The notes under the pieces are model-generated. The model was not told where the DNA came from. It was given only the letters and a program-made list of their open reading frames with translations, and ran no database searches. Below are positions 1 to 13,279 of a DNA stretch of 64,000 nt, one piece after another. The translations under genes and the position numbers were made by a program. The stretch's first letter is position 1. Each line of letters opens with the position of its first letter. The DNA is from Callorhinus ursinus (Eukaryota; Chordata; Mammalia; Carnivora; Otariidae), in contig NW_020313045.1 of NCBI RefSeq assembly GCF_003265705.1, positions 2,284,818 to 2,348,817 on the forward strand, written 5' to 3'.

Positions 1-394
1 CTGGATCTGAACACAGGAGCTGGGAAACCATGAACGGGTATTAGGTCTTGGGTATCAGCTCCCATAAAATAATAGCGCTTGCTTCGGTTTATCACCTACA
101 GTAGCTAAAGGGACAAATGTATATTTAAAAATGTATATTCATTATAACATACAGTATTTTTGTTATTAATCTATTTCTGAGGCAAGAGAAACATAACTTT
201 AAAAAGACAGGGAAAAGAAAGAAGCACACAGAACACTCTTGTCATCTTCTTCTCTTTCCTTCCTGAAAAATTTAGTCCTAAAGCCTTTAGGTGAAGCAGA
301 GGCATCACGGTGAGGGAGAGACAGGAGCCCAGTGTGGGGGTCAGCGCCCACAGGAGGAAGCGGGTAGTTTGACGTGGGTGTCAGAGCCCAAATG

Positions 395-590
395 GGACAA
401 AAGAACAAGTTCCAATCCACACACCCCACTAACTGTGTAACCATGGCTATGTCACTACATCAATTTAACCTGAACTGATTCTTGTGCAATTTAACGATCA
501 TCTACTTTTTAGTGTTATGGAGATGATTAAAAGAATGCTTGACTTGTTGTTAGTCCCCAGTAAATGTGGTTATTCACATACTATTATTCC
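395..590 (+). mobile_element. MIR remnant
   Basis: CTAACTGTGTAACCATGGCTA followed by AGATGATTAAAAGAATGCTT is in MIR order. Diverged. Confidence 0.5.
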
Positions 591-996
591 AGATACACAT
601 ATGTACAGAAAAAAGACTGAAAAAGAATATATCAAGACAGGTATGAATCTGATTTTTATATTCTTCTTTCATTTCATACTTTTCAGTGTTTCTTTTCTCT
701 ACAATGAACATGTATTTTACTTTCATAATCAGAAAAGAACACACAAGATGTTCTTAAATAAATGGATGGCAGATGAACTTCTAAAATGTATATTTACTAT
801 TTCTACATGCAGAAAATTAATATAGCAATTTAGAATGGCACCAAATGACTCTCACTTCTTTTAAAGATACAAACTGCTAACAGAAACTCGTGAACAAAGT
901 AACCAAAGGCAAGTGGTTTATTGGCTGAAACTAAAACCCATTTATACTCAAGGTAAATATCCACATCTGGGTGATACATTAAAAAATGAGTTATAA

Positions 997-1217
997 GGGC
1001 GCCTGGGTGGCTCAGTCGTTAAGCATCTGCCTTCGACTCAGGTCATGATCCCGGGCTCCTGGGATCGAGCCCCGCATCAGGCTCCCTGCTCAGCGGGAAG
1101 CCTGCTTCTCCCTCTCCCACTCCCCCTGCTTGTGTTCTTCCCTCTCTCGCTGGGTCTCTCTCTGTCAAATAAATAAATAAAATATTTTTAAAAAATTAAT
1201 TAATTAATTAATTAAAT
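997..1217 (+). mobile_element. Can-SINE
   Basis: GGGCGCCTGGGTGGCTCAGT head, CT-rich body and an AATAAATAAATAAAAT tail extended into (TTAA)n. Near-perfect target duplications are at 981-996 and 1218-1233 (14 of 16 bases). Confidence 0.93.
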
Positions 1218-2858
1218 AAAAAATAAGTAATAATCTGTGACCTACAAATGATGCTCGCCGACGGAGCAGAGACTTCAAAATAAAAACTAAGTTCACGAGG
1301 CAAGCAGGAGAGGGTCTCAGGAGGAGATGACCTTCAGCCTAAAAATGTTCCCACACAGAGATTTCAGTGTAATGGAATAAAGTCGAAATGGTCCCTTTTA
1401 GAGCAGGAAAAGCACTATATATGAAACCTGCAAACCACCCTAATCCCCTGTACCAACCCAGTCACCTTAGGCAAATTAGTTAAGAAAAGAACAATCTCCA
1501 TACCATCTCCCTCACAAGCTTGTTTGCAGAGTGAATGAGGCTGCTTATGTGAAACTGAATCATAAACTATAGAGCAACATGCAAATGGAAAGCAAGAGAT
1601 GCAGGGCTTGCTTAGATCAGCGTTCAGCAAAGGTGGTAATCAGCCCATGAGAAGAGCTGAAGAGGTAAAGGGACACAATGTTAAGCACCACTGAATCACA
1701 CACACCATGGGAAAGTAATTCCCTACATAATGATCTTCCCATCTTGCTGCTGACAAGGAGAAAGTCTCTGATTGGTACCATTATACAGTTAACACCTCTC
1801 TAACAGTGACAAGTATCTCTTTTAACAAAGACAGAACAGGACTCCGGATCTTCAGCCAACAAAAGTAGCAGGTCCTTAATACTGTTTCACTTTCTCTCTA
1901 TATTTATAAACCTCTTCTAATTATAAACCAAGTGATACTGGTCTTCCGCTTAAGACAGTGTTATAAAATCTCCTTCTAAAGTAAATCCACTTCAGTGAAA
2001 AAAAGTGAATTTATTTAGAGAAAAATATTACGTAAGTAACAGTCCAGGTAGCACAGGGATATGGTGAGAACCTTGAAGCTGACATGTAAATGACTGTAAT
2101 TTGGAAAATGCTTAATGAGTTAGTGACCTAAAGAGCTAATCCAAACTCTGATTTTCTAGAAGGCAAGGACCAAGTTTTATCCGTCCATCCAGAACCTTAC
2201 ACAGCATGGAGAACATAGCAGGCCCTCTACATACACTCAATTAATTGAGAATAATTCTTCTCATAAATGTCCACTTTGAGCCTTGGGGCTCCCCAGTTCT
2301 AAAGCCAATATGACTAGACCCCCCCGCCCCAGGCAGGAGTAAGAAAGGATACCATCTCTATGCTGTGCGTTGGAAAACAAGTAGAAAGTCCAAACCCCAA
2401 ACAAAACAGAGCAAAGAGCCAAAAACAAAAGTTGCAAAAATGCCACAGCATTGTGGGTTAGCCTAAGCACAGCTGAAATCCTGCTCCCAAAGAACTCAGG
2501 GACAAGTGGAAAGAAAGGCCCTGTGGTCAGGTCAGCCACTCCTGAGAAGAAACTAAATTCAAATCTGAAAAAACTTTCACTAAGAATTTATATACAGAGG
2601 GAAATCATTTTACTACCTCACACTAATAAGCTCATTTGGATGATTGAGTAACTCTGAGGAAAAGTCCTGGAAACTCTTTAGCACATTTGGGGAACTCCAT
2701 AAACAATCAGAATGGGGGAGAAAAAAAAAAAAGCAACTTTTACAAATGAGCAATACCTAGAAAAATGAGGGAATAAAAACAAAAATACTAGTTCCATGTA
2801 GAAGAGTCACTATCGCTATAAAATACCTAAAAAGCTTCTTTCAAAAGACACATTCTAA

Positions 2859-3064
2859 GGGCACCTGGGTGGCTCAGTCTGTTAAGCATCTGACTCTTGC
2901 TTTCAGCTCAGGTCATGATCTTATGGGTCGTGAGATCAGAGCCCCACATTGGGCTTCCCGCTCGGCAGGGAGTCAGCTTGGAGAGTCTCTCCCTCTGCCC
3001 CTCCCCCACTCGCTCACACACACACACACTCTCTCTCTAAAATAAATAAATAAACCTTAAAAAA
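2859..3064 (+). mobile_element. Can-SINE beside the FTO exon 4 donor
   Basis: Older SINE copy with a short (CA)n and (CT)n tail and AATAAA hexamers. Its A tract ends about 80 bases downstream of the exon 4 donor in transcript terms. Diverged target duplications: AAAAGACACATTCTAA (2843-2858) and AAAAGATATATTCCAA (3065-3080). Confidence 0.9.
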
Positions 3065-3141
3065 AAAAGATATATTCCAAATATGTAGCCAGTAATCTAA
3101 ACTTAAGACACCAGAGTATCAATATAGTTTTGACCCTCCTA

Positions 3142-3348
<207 letters not shown>

Positions 3349-4498
3349 TTATAATCATTAGCTCAGGAATAATTAAGTTTTAACAAAATTAACAAAATTA
3401 AATTAATTTAACAAAAAAAGGATAGGAAGTGAACTATATCCTTTTACATCATATTTTTTTAAAAAAGCACATTCTTTCAAATATTTTTTTCTTTTATTCT
3501 TTAATCTCTAAGTCTTTTATTCTTTAATCAAAAAAATCTTTAAGTGATGAGGAAATAACCACAGATACCAAGAACACTAAAAGATGATTTATTCAAGTCC
3601 ACACAAATAAATTAGATAATCTGGATTAAATGGACAGTTTTTTAGGAAGATATTAACTACCAAAATCATCCCCAGGAGAGAAAAGCTAATGAAACCATAA
3701 AAAGATAAAGATAAAGAACCATCTCTTAGGAAAAAGTAAGTGTCAAGAGTTTCAAAGAAGAATTCTACCAAACAATTAAGGAGTGGATTATTTCCATATA
3801 CTTTAAATTTTTTAAGAGCACAGAAAAAGAAAAGTTTCCAAATTCTTTTCATGAAGACAGAATAATATGTATCAAAATCCAAAAAGAAAACACACACACA
3901 CAAATCTCACATCTGAGAATCAATGCAAAATTCTTAAATATAGGGAAACAGCACCCAAATCCAACAGCATATTAAAAGAATAACATCCCATGACCAAGTA
4001 GAACTTATCACAGGAATACAAGGATAGTTCAATATGCAAAGGCTTACACTTAAAATTCATCATATTCTTAGATAAAAACAAAGAGTCACCAGAGATACAC
4101 AAAATATTCAGTAAAACACATCCTTCCATAATCAAAACATCAATAAAATAATAAATGGCCAGGTTCCTTAACACAATAAAATACAGATCTCTCTCAACCA
4201 CAAAGCCAGCATCATTATTTTAATAGGGAAACATTAGAAATCTTCCCAAAGTTAAGAATTAGGAAATAATGTCCTTTATCACCACAATGACTCATCACTA
4301 CTCTGGAAGGAATGACCAACACAAGTGTGCTCTCTGGAGTTGCATAATAAATGAGCCATAATCAGACAAAAGAAAAAGTTTGTTTTTTTCTCATAAGAAA
4401 AGGTGCTTTTTTTGCAAATAATATTATTATTTATCTGCTAATCAAGCAGGAAAAATATATCCCAAGCAATAGTCAAATTAAGAAAATGTCAGCTACAT

Positions 4499-5090
4499 AC
4501 CATACGATCCAGCAATTGCACTACCGGGTATTTACCCCAAAGACACAAATGTAGGGACCCGAAGGGGTACGTGCACCCCAATGTTTATAGCAGCAATGTC
4601 CACAATAGCCAAACTATGGAAAGAGCCTAGATGTCCATCAACAGATGAATGGAAAAAGAAGATGCGGTATATATACACAATGGAATATTATGCAGCCATC
4701 AAAAGGAATGAGATCTTGCCATTTGCAACAATGTAGATGGAACTAGAGGGTATTATGCTGAGTGAAATAACTCAATCAGAGGAAGACAAGTATCATATGA
4801 TCTCACGGATATGAGGAATTTGAGAAACAAGACAGAGGATCATAGGGGAACGGAGGGAAAAATGAAACAACACGAAACCAGAGAGGGAGACAAACCGTAA
4901 GAGACTCTTAATCTCAGGAAACAAACTGAGGGTTGCTGGAGTGGTGGGGGCTGGGAGGGATGGGGTGGCTGGGTGATGGACATTGGGGAGGGTATGTACT
5001 ATGGTGAGCACTGTGAATTCTGTTAAGACTGATGAATCACAGATCTGTACCTCTGGAAAAAAATTTTTTAAAAAATGCATATTAAAAAAA
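4499..5090 (+). mobile_element. 5'-truncated carnivore L1 with single 3' module
   Basis: This copy contains the ORF2 end (CCAGCAATTGCACTACCGGG to the MLSEI-type terminus) and a 3' UTR with only one G-rich module (about 4919-5030) before an A-rich tail. Imperfect target-site duplications flank it: AAGAAAATGTCAGCTACA (4480-4497) and AAGAAAATGCTAGCTACA (5091-5108). It has an extra segment (about 4817-4910) absent from the younger copies. Confidence 0.85.
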
Positions 5091-5848
5091 AAGAAAATGC
5101 TAGCTACAAATGTGTGCTTATTAAAACATCCAGCAAGATTCTTAAACGTGTATTGTCTATAAGAAAAAAAACTTAAAAATATTATTGAAGGACACAAAAA
5201 TTTAAACAAATGTAAAGACATATTATGTTGTTGGGATGTAAAATTGAACACCATGGGAATGTCAGTTCTCCCTAAATTTGTCTATAAATTTGACACAAAC
5301 CCAATAAAAACACCAACAGGATTGATTTTTAGTTAAGTGGGGTTGGTAACTAGACAAGCTGATTCTATAAATCACAGGGAAATATAAACAAGCAAGCATA
5401 GCCAGGGAAATACTTTTTAATATATAAAGAGCTACTACTGCACATCAATAAGATAAAGATCAATACTCAAACAGAAAAATGGGCAAAAGTTATGAAGACA
5501 GAACACATAAAAGGAAATAAGTATGTAAACATTTAAAAGATGTTCAAACTTATTCATATAAGAGAAATTCATATTAAAGCCATAACAGATATTTTTAAGC
5601 CATCAGATCAGAGAAGATCAAACACTTTGATAAATAATAATATCAGTAAGAGTGTAGCAAAATGGCATACTCACACTCTCTGTAAAGAACAATCTGATGA
5701 TACTTATCAAAATTATAAATGCATAAACACTTTGAACTTTGAATGTATCCTCAAATTCCTACTTGCGGAGGTTGCAAAATGACTTTTGAGGAAGGATGTT
5801 TATTGTACCACTGTTTACAAGAGCAAAAGATCAGAAATAACCTAAATA

Positions 5849-6129
5849 GGGGTGCCTGGGTGGCTCAGGCAGTTAAGCATCTGACTCTTGATTTCGGCTC
5901 AGGTCATGACCTCAGGGTCATGGGACCGAGCCCCGAGTCAACCAGGCTCTACACTGAGTATGGAGCCTGTTTGGGATTCTCCCTCTCCCTCTCCCTCTGC
6001 CCCCACTCACGTGCATGCACGCATGCCCACGCTCTCTCTCTCTCAAGAGAGAAAGAAAGGGAGGGAGAGAGAGAGGGAGGAGAGGGAGAGAGGGAGGTAG
6101 GGAGGTAGGGAGGAAGGGAGGAAGGAAGG
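5849..6129 (+). mobile_element. Can-SINE with purine-expanded tail
   Basis: SINE head and CT body followed by a GA/GGGA-rich microsatellite tail (about 6043-6129) in place of the usual AATAAA tail. Target duplication AACCTAAATA at 5839-5848 and 6130-6139. Confidence 0.88.
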
Positions 6130-6514
6130 AACCTAAATATCCATCAATAAGTTTCTGGTTAAATAAATTACAAAATGTGCAGGCAATAAAATATTATGTA
6201 ACCACTAAAAGTAATATGACTATGCACTGATACAAAACTATCTGATACATTTTGAAGAGAAAGAAACTGACAGGCTATAATCTGTATAAAAAAATACAAA
6301 CATATATACACAGGTATGTATATATGTACAGGTAATATTCTAGAAGGATATTCTATTCTAGAAGGATACTCAAGACTGACTTTTCTGGGAGGAGAACAAC
6401 GTGTCTGGGGTACAGGAGGGGAGAGACACGTAAATGAAGTGAAAGGCATACAATGTGATCCGCCTACATGAACAGTCCTGCAGGGATTGCCCTATATAAA
6501 AATTTATAATGTAA

Positions 6515-6620
6515 GTTCATTTACAAAATATTTATTAAGCACTTACTATATATGAGGCACCGACCTGGGCACTTGGGCTCTATCAATGAATGAATCAAAG
6601 AGCTTTGCCCCAGTGGAGCT
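6515..6620 (-). mobile_element. Short L2 remnant
   Basis: ATTTATTAAGCACTTACTATA and GGAGCTTTCTTTCCAG give the reverse-complement L2 end. Confidence 0.5.
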
Positions 6621-7473
6621 TTCTTTCCAGTGAAGTTATAAATGTTCATCACTGATTACTAGAAAAAGGACAGTTTAAATTCCATTAGAAGCTAGATTCC
6701 GGTCTTTAAGGGGAGTGTCCATTTTTCTGTTTCATCCATATTTAGAGCCCTACTAACTGGCACATAGAAGGCATTCAATTGTACTTAACTGCTTACTTAA
6801 AAACAAAATGCTCTGTTCACAGCCATTTACAGTCCTTTCTGGGCTTGATGGCAGGAAAAAAGAAAATGTTAATTGAGGAGGGTAAAAAAAAAAAACCCGC
6901 AAATTAAGCCAAATAACATAATAAAGCATTACACTGCTCATTTAGTGTAGGTCTTAATAGTAAAGAAGTTTAGAGAAGGGACAGGTTTAGTGAAGGTTAG
7001 AATGGGTAGAGCAGAATTCTTGGAGAAGATCAAACTTGAAAGACCATACTTGTCTTCCCCAAAGGGAAGAGTAAGAAGTGATAAAGGAAGACAAAAAGTT
7101 GCAAAGTTCCCTGTGATCACAATGGGCAATGAAGCATGTTTCACCTAGGGCATATCATGCTCACGTCACACACACAATCCAAAAATATGTGCATCCCGGA
7201 TGGCACATCTCCATATATGGAATTCCTAAATTCTGAACATGTTACGCTACAATAACTGTGCATAAGGGTCAAAGGCAGTAAAAGAAGGGGAAAAAAGGAG
7301 GAAACCCCCTTTATAACTATTCACATTACTTTGCACAGGTTGGTGGGAAAAAAAAACCAGACCAGAAATCCAAGTTCAGGGAAGGAACGCTACTAAATGA
7401 CCTTTAAGGACACATCCAACTTTGGATATTCTTCAATTCCTTTAGTTTGAATCTGAAATCTGATATTGCCACA

Positions 7474-7677
7474 GGGCACCTGGGTGGCACAGTCGGTTAA
7501 GCGTCCAATTTTCGGTTTTGGCTCAGGTCATGATCTCAGGATTGTGGGATTGAGCCCTGCATCGGGCTCCACACTCGGCAGGAGCCTGCCTGAGTTTCTC
7601 TCTCCCTCTCTCTCTCCCTCTGCCCCAACCACCCCCACCCCCCTTCTCTCTCTCTAAAATAATATATAAACCTTTAA
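7474..7677 (+). mobile_element. Can-SINE
   Basis: Head, CT-rich body and A-rich tail. Target duplication AAATCTGATATTGCC (7456-7470) against AAATCTGATATTCCC (7678-7692). Confidence 0.92.
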
Positions 7678-9009
7678 AATCTGATATTCCCGTTTGAACA
7701 GAATCTTACCCTTTTTCTTCCTATTTGTTATTTCTGATACATGTTTTCGCAAGCATTCTTTAGTTAGGAGCAACTTTTAGCAAGTATTCTTTAAGAATAA
7801 AGTCCTACGGTAAAAAGTGTAAAGTCATTTTTCTACGTTAATCCCCAAAATATTTAACGGAGAACCCTCTAGAACAGGAATGACAAATACCTTACATATC
7901 AGAGGACACAACTCATTCACTGGTCATGGCTTTTGTGAGCCCTGGTACAGAATTATCCTGAATTTTTCTCCAAGCTAGCAGGAAAGAGTGATATCATCCA
8001 TTACTGATATCTGTCACTGGCACTAGAAGGGGGAGTTAGCAGCGGCAAAACCAGGTATTTGCCATCCGATCCGCATCTGATGGCATTCTCTAGGCATGTC
8101 CTATAATACACAGTTAAGCCTGAAAATTCTGGAATTTGCAAAACTAGATCTTAACGACCAGAAAAGAGCCCACAAAAGGTGTAAATTTGACCTGCACTAC
8201 ATTTTCTTAACAAAACTAAGTTAGCTGCCAACTGAGATAAGTGCTTTGCATAAAAACACAAATGTCCAGCTATTCTTAAATTACAAGGTCTGGTATCCCT
8301 GAGCCAGTGCCAAGCTAAGAAACAGCTGCCCCTTTTAGACAAGGCATGTGCTCTCTGCTAGTGGCTGTCCCCATCAGCCACTTCCCTCACTGGCAGTACC
8401 TGCCTGGCCCCGCCAGGCATTTACATCTTTGGAACTTTGTTGGAGCCAGAAGGCAAACCAGGCCTATCACCAGCTTATACAAAGTAACTGGAAGACAGTC
8501 ACGCCCACTCATTTCCCCGCACCGTCGAAGGCTGAACAGCTAAGACACAGACCGTAGGGTCCACAAAGCCGAAAACACCCATCGTCTAGCCAGCCCCTTA
8601 CTCAGAAAACGCTGGCCAAGTCCTGCTCTAGGGTCCTGATATTTGTGATTTGACAGAGATTGTCTACTGCACGTGTTAGCAAGGAAGCCAGCCTGAATAA
8701 AATAATAATGATGTCAGGCGATTAATACTAGCATACAACATAATAAAGCAAATTAATGCTAAATTATTTGATAAGCAGATCAATTTAGCAAAAGAATACT
8801 GCTAGGCAAAATTGTATGTTTATATTTGTGATACCCTAGGGCTTTTGGCGGCTTCCTTCTGGAGCACCCTAATGATAACGGAGGTAGCAAGGGGAAAAGG
8901 AATAGAAATACCTTAAGAAGGTTTTTCATATGTCTCTCTCTGGTGAAATCAACTCTGACTGAACTTTAAAAAGAAATGGTTTCTAAATTACAATGACAAC
9001 GATGCTGTT

Positions 9010-9095
9010 GTGGTTTCCAGCCAGTGAGTATGGCTATTCTGTGGTTTCCAGCCAGTGAGTATGGCTATTTCCAAGCCAGTGAGTATGGCTATTCT
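9010..9095 (+). repeat. Three-copy minisatellite
   Basis: A 31-base unit containing CCAGCCAGTGAGTATGGC occurs at 9010-9040 and 9041-9070 with a shorter third copy at about 9069-9095. Copies are nearly identical. Confidence 0.9.
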
Positions 9096-10777
9096 GCTTC
9101 ACAGGCTAATGGGCTGCTTGACAACTCTCCCCTCTATCTGCTATTCCCCCACCCCCTCGTCCCAATAGGGCACAAATAAAGCCTGGAACGACAAACAGAG
9201 ACAGTAATTGCAATCAGTGTTTCCTGATGTCTCCCATAAATCTAGCACCTTTGAAATGTGCTCATTAAAATAAGATTTTCTTGAGGGTTTGTTTCCCCCT
9301 TGGGCTGGGTACAGAGGAGGGAGGGAAGCTGTTCATCTGATCAATTTTTTATCGCATAAGTACAGTGCTGCTCACTTTCTCAATAAAAGCAACTTCCAAT
9401 TATCCATAGCAACTGCACCTGATTACTCTTGCATGTTATTCTGGAAACAAGCAGAGGCAAGAAGTTCCTACTTGCCTTTCAACCTCAGTAACACTGAAAG
9501 GATTGTGCGTGTCTCAAGTGTGTTTGATGCATTCCGAGCTCCCACTAACCAAACTGTTCAAGAAGTAAAAGATGTAACAAAATACAAAAGAATGCGAAAC
9601 TTAAATGTCAAGTTTACAATACCAACTCCCTGCCCAAATTAACCAATTTGTCTTTTTTATGCTAACTAGTTTTTGAAGAACAATTAATTCCCATTTGGTA
9701 AAAGATAAAGTGCCATCAAATATTTGGTTTGTATTTTTCAAGCTGTATGCAACCACTGTCATAGAGGAAACAAAGACAGAAACCTGAGCATGAAGGATGA
9801 GATGACAGTTCCAATCAAATAAAATACATTGCTGGAAATTTTGTACATTTAATAACATATACCATTAATACTGTATGTCAATAATTTCCCTGATGTGTAA
9901 ATATATGTTCATCATCACCACACATTAATAGCCCGATTTCCTATTTCCTAGTCCCTTGGCCAAGTGCTAAGATTTCTAGGACTCTGGCCTCGGCAATTAT
10001 ATTCTCTGTTTCCTTTACCCCATACCCAGAAGGGCTTCAGTAGCAGGTCCCTTCCTACCCATGTCCCAGATCTTGAGGCAGGAGAAACCCAGAAGGTGCA
10101 GCTAGTCAGCTCGTGTACAAAACCTCATGATGCTTTCTCTCTCCTGTGCTAATTTGTGATATTCCAGTGTCTGGGATGGAGAATCTGTTTTGAAAAAAGG
10201 GAGAAGAGTCAGAAGGTTAAGAGGGTGTGAGGCTGGGAAGATACCTTCTGGGGAGGGAAATGGCAAGATAGATGTACAAGAACATAATTAATTCTTTAAA
10301 ATTGCAAGTGTATCATGGGAATGACATACAATTACAAGAGAAGAGGTTGGAGGGGTGGGGGTCGGGGGGCAGAGGCCAGGACACTTTGCGAACCACAGTA
10401 AGAAATTTAGACTGAGGGCAATGATAGACATGAAAGACTTTTTCATAGGTCAGATCTGTTTTTCAGAGTGATCCCTCTGGAAGGTAGACACTTTTGCGTG
10501 CAGACCTTGTGTAATTTTTCTGGACAGGTTTCCAAAGTAATGGCAAATGGCATAAGCCCAAGAACATTTGGGAAACACTCCTGAAGGGCATGTCCCTAAG
10601 GAAAGAAGCGTTCGCCAAGGAGAAGCTGCCTGGGAGACTTCTGCAATTTGGCAACGCTTTCCTTGATTGGGTGAAGAACAAACAGTCAAGCCTGCTGCTG
10701 ACTTAGAGCAAACTCCCTCCCAGCCACCGAGGAATGAATGGTCTGAAGAAATGAATTCAGAGACATTTGGTGGGAGG

Positions 10778-10790
10778 GGGGGGGGGGGGC
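10778..10790. repeat. Poly(G) run
   Basis: A GGGAGGGG start followed by about 13 consecutive G; a shorter G run is near 14847. Confidence 0.85.
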
Positions 10791-11656
10791 TCATCAGTCC
10801 CAGCTCATAGTCTCTAAGAAGCTGGAAGCTGCTCTCAGATGCCTCGAAACAAGCAATTCAGGACAAACATAGTCCCTTGACACAGACAGATTATAAAATT
10901 AATCATAAATTTTCTGGGATTTCAGGAAAATGTTGCAAACCCTTTCCCAAAAAGTCTAAAGCCTTTCAACATGACGTGTGGCTCTGTCAGCTTTCAGATT
11001 AAGCATTTGAAAAAAAAATTAAGATATAAATATTCACATACATAGGAGAACCTTATTATATCATGTTTCATGGACTTGGTGGGGGGAAGCAAAAGTGAGA
11101 AAAGGAGAGAAAAATTGTTCTGGGGGCTCTTAGCTAAAGCTTCAAAACCATTACATTATCTGAAGTAAAATATGAAATGGGAAAAGGAAACAGAGATACT
11201 TCTCAAACAATACATTCTACAAGCCAGACCTTCTAACAATAGAGCTTATAACTCTTTGGGCAGCCTCAGGAAAGGACAGAGTGATAGAGATTTACAAGAA
11301 ACCTTCACACTGTAAATAACATAGAAGATCAGAACCAAACTGGATTAAGCGAAAGAGGATAATTATTTGTTCAGCTAGCTTCAAGCAAAGCTTTACCGAG
11401 TTCAAAGCACCTGTCCAGCACCCAGTTTTTGTCCTTCTCAAAGCTCATAAAAAAGCTATGTGGCCACAACAGCTGGGGGAAGGCATTTGGGGGCCATGAG
11501 AAATTTGCTTGCCCCAAGGGAGGAAGGCAATAGCTTAAGAAGAGCCAAAGGATGAAGGGAAAGAAACTGGAAATTGACCCCGCTATTCATCGTTGAAATG
11601 AAGTTCACTGGAAGCCAGTGAGACCTCTGGGCTTCCTATTAAGTGAGATAATTCTT

Positions 11657-12164
11657 TTTTTTTTTAATTTTTTATTGTTATGTTAATCACCATACATTAC
11701 ATCATTAGTTTTGGATGTAGTGTTCCATGAGTCATTGTTTGTGCATAACACCCAGTGCTCCACGCAGAACGTGCCCTCTTTAATACCCATCACCAGGCTA
11801 ACCCATCCCCCACCCCCCTCCCCTCTAGAACCCTCAGTTTGTTTTTCAGAGTCCATCGTCTCTCATGGTTCATCTCCCCCTCCGACTTACTCCCCTTCAT
11901 TCTTCCCCTCCTGCTATCTTCTTCTTTTTCTTTTTTCTTAACATATGTTGCATTATTTGTTTCCGAAGTACAGATCTGTGATTCAACAGTCTTGCACAAT
12001 TCACAGCGCTCACCATAGCACATACCCTCCCCAATGTCTATCACCCAGCCACCCCGTCCCTCCCACCCCCCACCACTCCAGCAACCCTCAGTTTGTTTCC
12101 TGAGATTAAGAATTCCTCATATCAGTGAGGTCATATGATACATGTCTTTCTCTGATTGACTTAT
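11657..12164 (-). mobile_element. Young 5'-truncated L1 tail, sense to FTO
   Basis: A minus-strand L1 3' end of about 508 bases, with its poly(A) seen as a T run at 11657. Both G-rich 3' UTR modules appear as C-rich blocks (about 11745-11850 and 12002-12104). An exact 18-base target-site duplication, TTAAGTGAGATAATTCTT, is at 11639-11656 and 12165-12182. Confidence 0.92.
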
Positions 12165-12654
12165 TTAAGTGAGATAATTCTTGATCTTTTTAAATTAAGC
12201 CTGGTTAGGCCAGGTATCTGCTATTTGCAATCAAAAGAATCCCAATTCTAAACAGATAACCGAAGATGCAGAAATCAGAGTTATTGTACAGTTGCCAGAA
12301 TGTAGATGAACAGCATAAACCACTCAAAACTAAAAATACTAACTTTAGGCAAAAAATACTTACTCTTCTACCATTATATGCACATACAAAGGACACAAAC
12401 CATACCTTCAAGGAGCTTACAATTCTAGTTCATAATTTAAATATGCACAAAACTAATGTACAGCCTCAGAAGGCAGGACAGTGCTTACTGCTGGGGGAAA
12501 AATACAGTGGAAAGGAGCATTTCTGGGGTGCTAACATAAATGATGTCATTCAGTAATAAGGAATTAAATTGCCCAATTAATGTCCTAGACAATAAAGCTT
12601 GTTCCACTCCAATCTGTCCTCATCTCCTACTCATCACATGAATACATTGTTAAA

Positions 12655-13220
12655 AATTCAGCCATTCTTGGGGAAAATATTTGCAAATCACGTATGTTAA
12701 GAGATTAATATCCACAACATATAAAGAACTCCTAAAGTTCAACAACTAAATAAACAGCAAATTCAAAAATGGGGAAAAAACTTGAAGAGACAAGGGCGCC
12801 CAGGTGGCGCAGTCGGTTAAGAGTCTGACTCGGGTTCAGCTCAGGTTGTGATCTCAGGATTGTGGGAGAGAGCCCCATTGGGCTCTGCGCTCAGCACAGA
12901 GTCTGCTTGGGACCCTCTCTCTCCCTCCACCCCTCCTCCCCCTAAAATAAATAACTAAATAAATCTTAAAAAAAAAAAAAAAACTTGAAGAAATATTTCT
13001 CCGAAGAAGATGCATGAATGGCCAATTAGCACATGAAACATCATTAATCATTAGGGATCACCAAAGGGGCAGGTAGAAACTTCTGGGGATAATGGATATA
13101 TGTTCACTATCTTGATTATGGTCGTGTTTTCACAGGTGTGTTAAAACTCATGAAACTGTAAACTTTAAATATGTGCAGTTTGTTGTATGTAAGTTATACC
13201 ACAAGGAAACTATTGGGGGA
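12655..13220 (+). mobile_element. Old L1 3' fragment split by a SINE
   Basis: Degenerate ORF2 C-terminal text (AATATTTGCAAATCACGTATG, ..CATATAAAGAACTCCTAAAG) continues after the SINE with AAATATTTCTCCGAAGAAG and an L1-like end (GTAAGTTATACCACAAGGAAA). It is non-coding. Confidence 0.65.
12794..12976 (+). mobile_element. Can-SINE in old L1
   Basis: Head GGGCGCCCAGGTGGCGCAGT, CT body, AATAAATAACTAAATAAAT tail. Target duplication AAAAAACTTGAAGA lies on both sides (about 12775-12788 and 12978-12991). Confidence 0.9.
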
Positions 13221-13279
13221 GGGGAGGAATCAGCCGTTCTCCTTGGCTGGCCTTCCCTTGACAATTGGGAGATGGCACT

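Larger units (their letters stand above)
3900..6480 (+). mobile_element. Old L1M remnant hosting later insertions
   Basis: Degenerate L1 ORF2 text (for example, AAATCCAACAGCATATTAAAAG near 3957) continues after two later insertions: a young L1 tail (4499-5090) and a SINE (5849-6129). It then resumes with the ORF2 end (GTTTATTGTACCACTGTTTACA near 5799; AACCTAAATATCCATCAATAA near 6130). No frame survives. Confidence 0.65.
7693..11638. other. Repeat-poor block in FTO intron 3
   Basis: Nearly 4 kb in which I recognise no SINE, L1, L2 or MIR, only the minisatellite at 9010. A TAAT/ATTA-rich stretch lies at about 8696-8830. No splice-bounded coding exon is evident. It may be conserved non-coding DNA. 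Confidence 0.5.

Noticed and set aside
9010..9095. CRISPR-like array
   Set aside because: Direct tandem copies without spacers in a mammalian genome; a minisatellite.
9289..9642. 117-codon open frame on the plus strand
   Set aside because: No recognised domain, no splice or promoter context, and it lies in an intron of FTO on the opposite strand. A chance frame is most likely.
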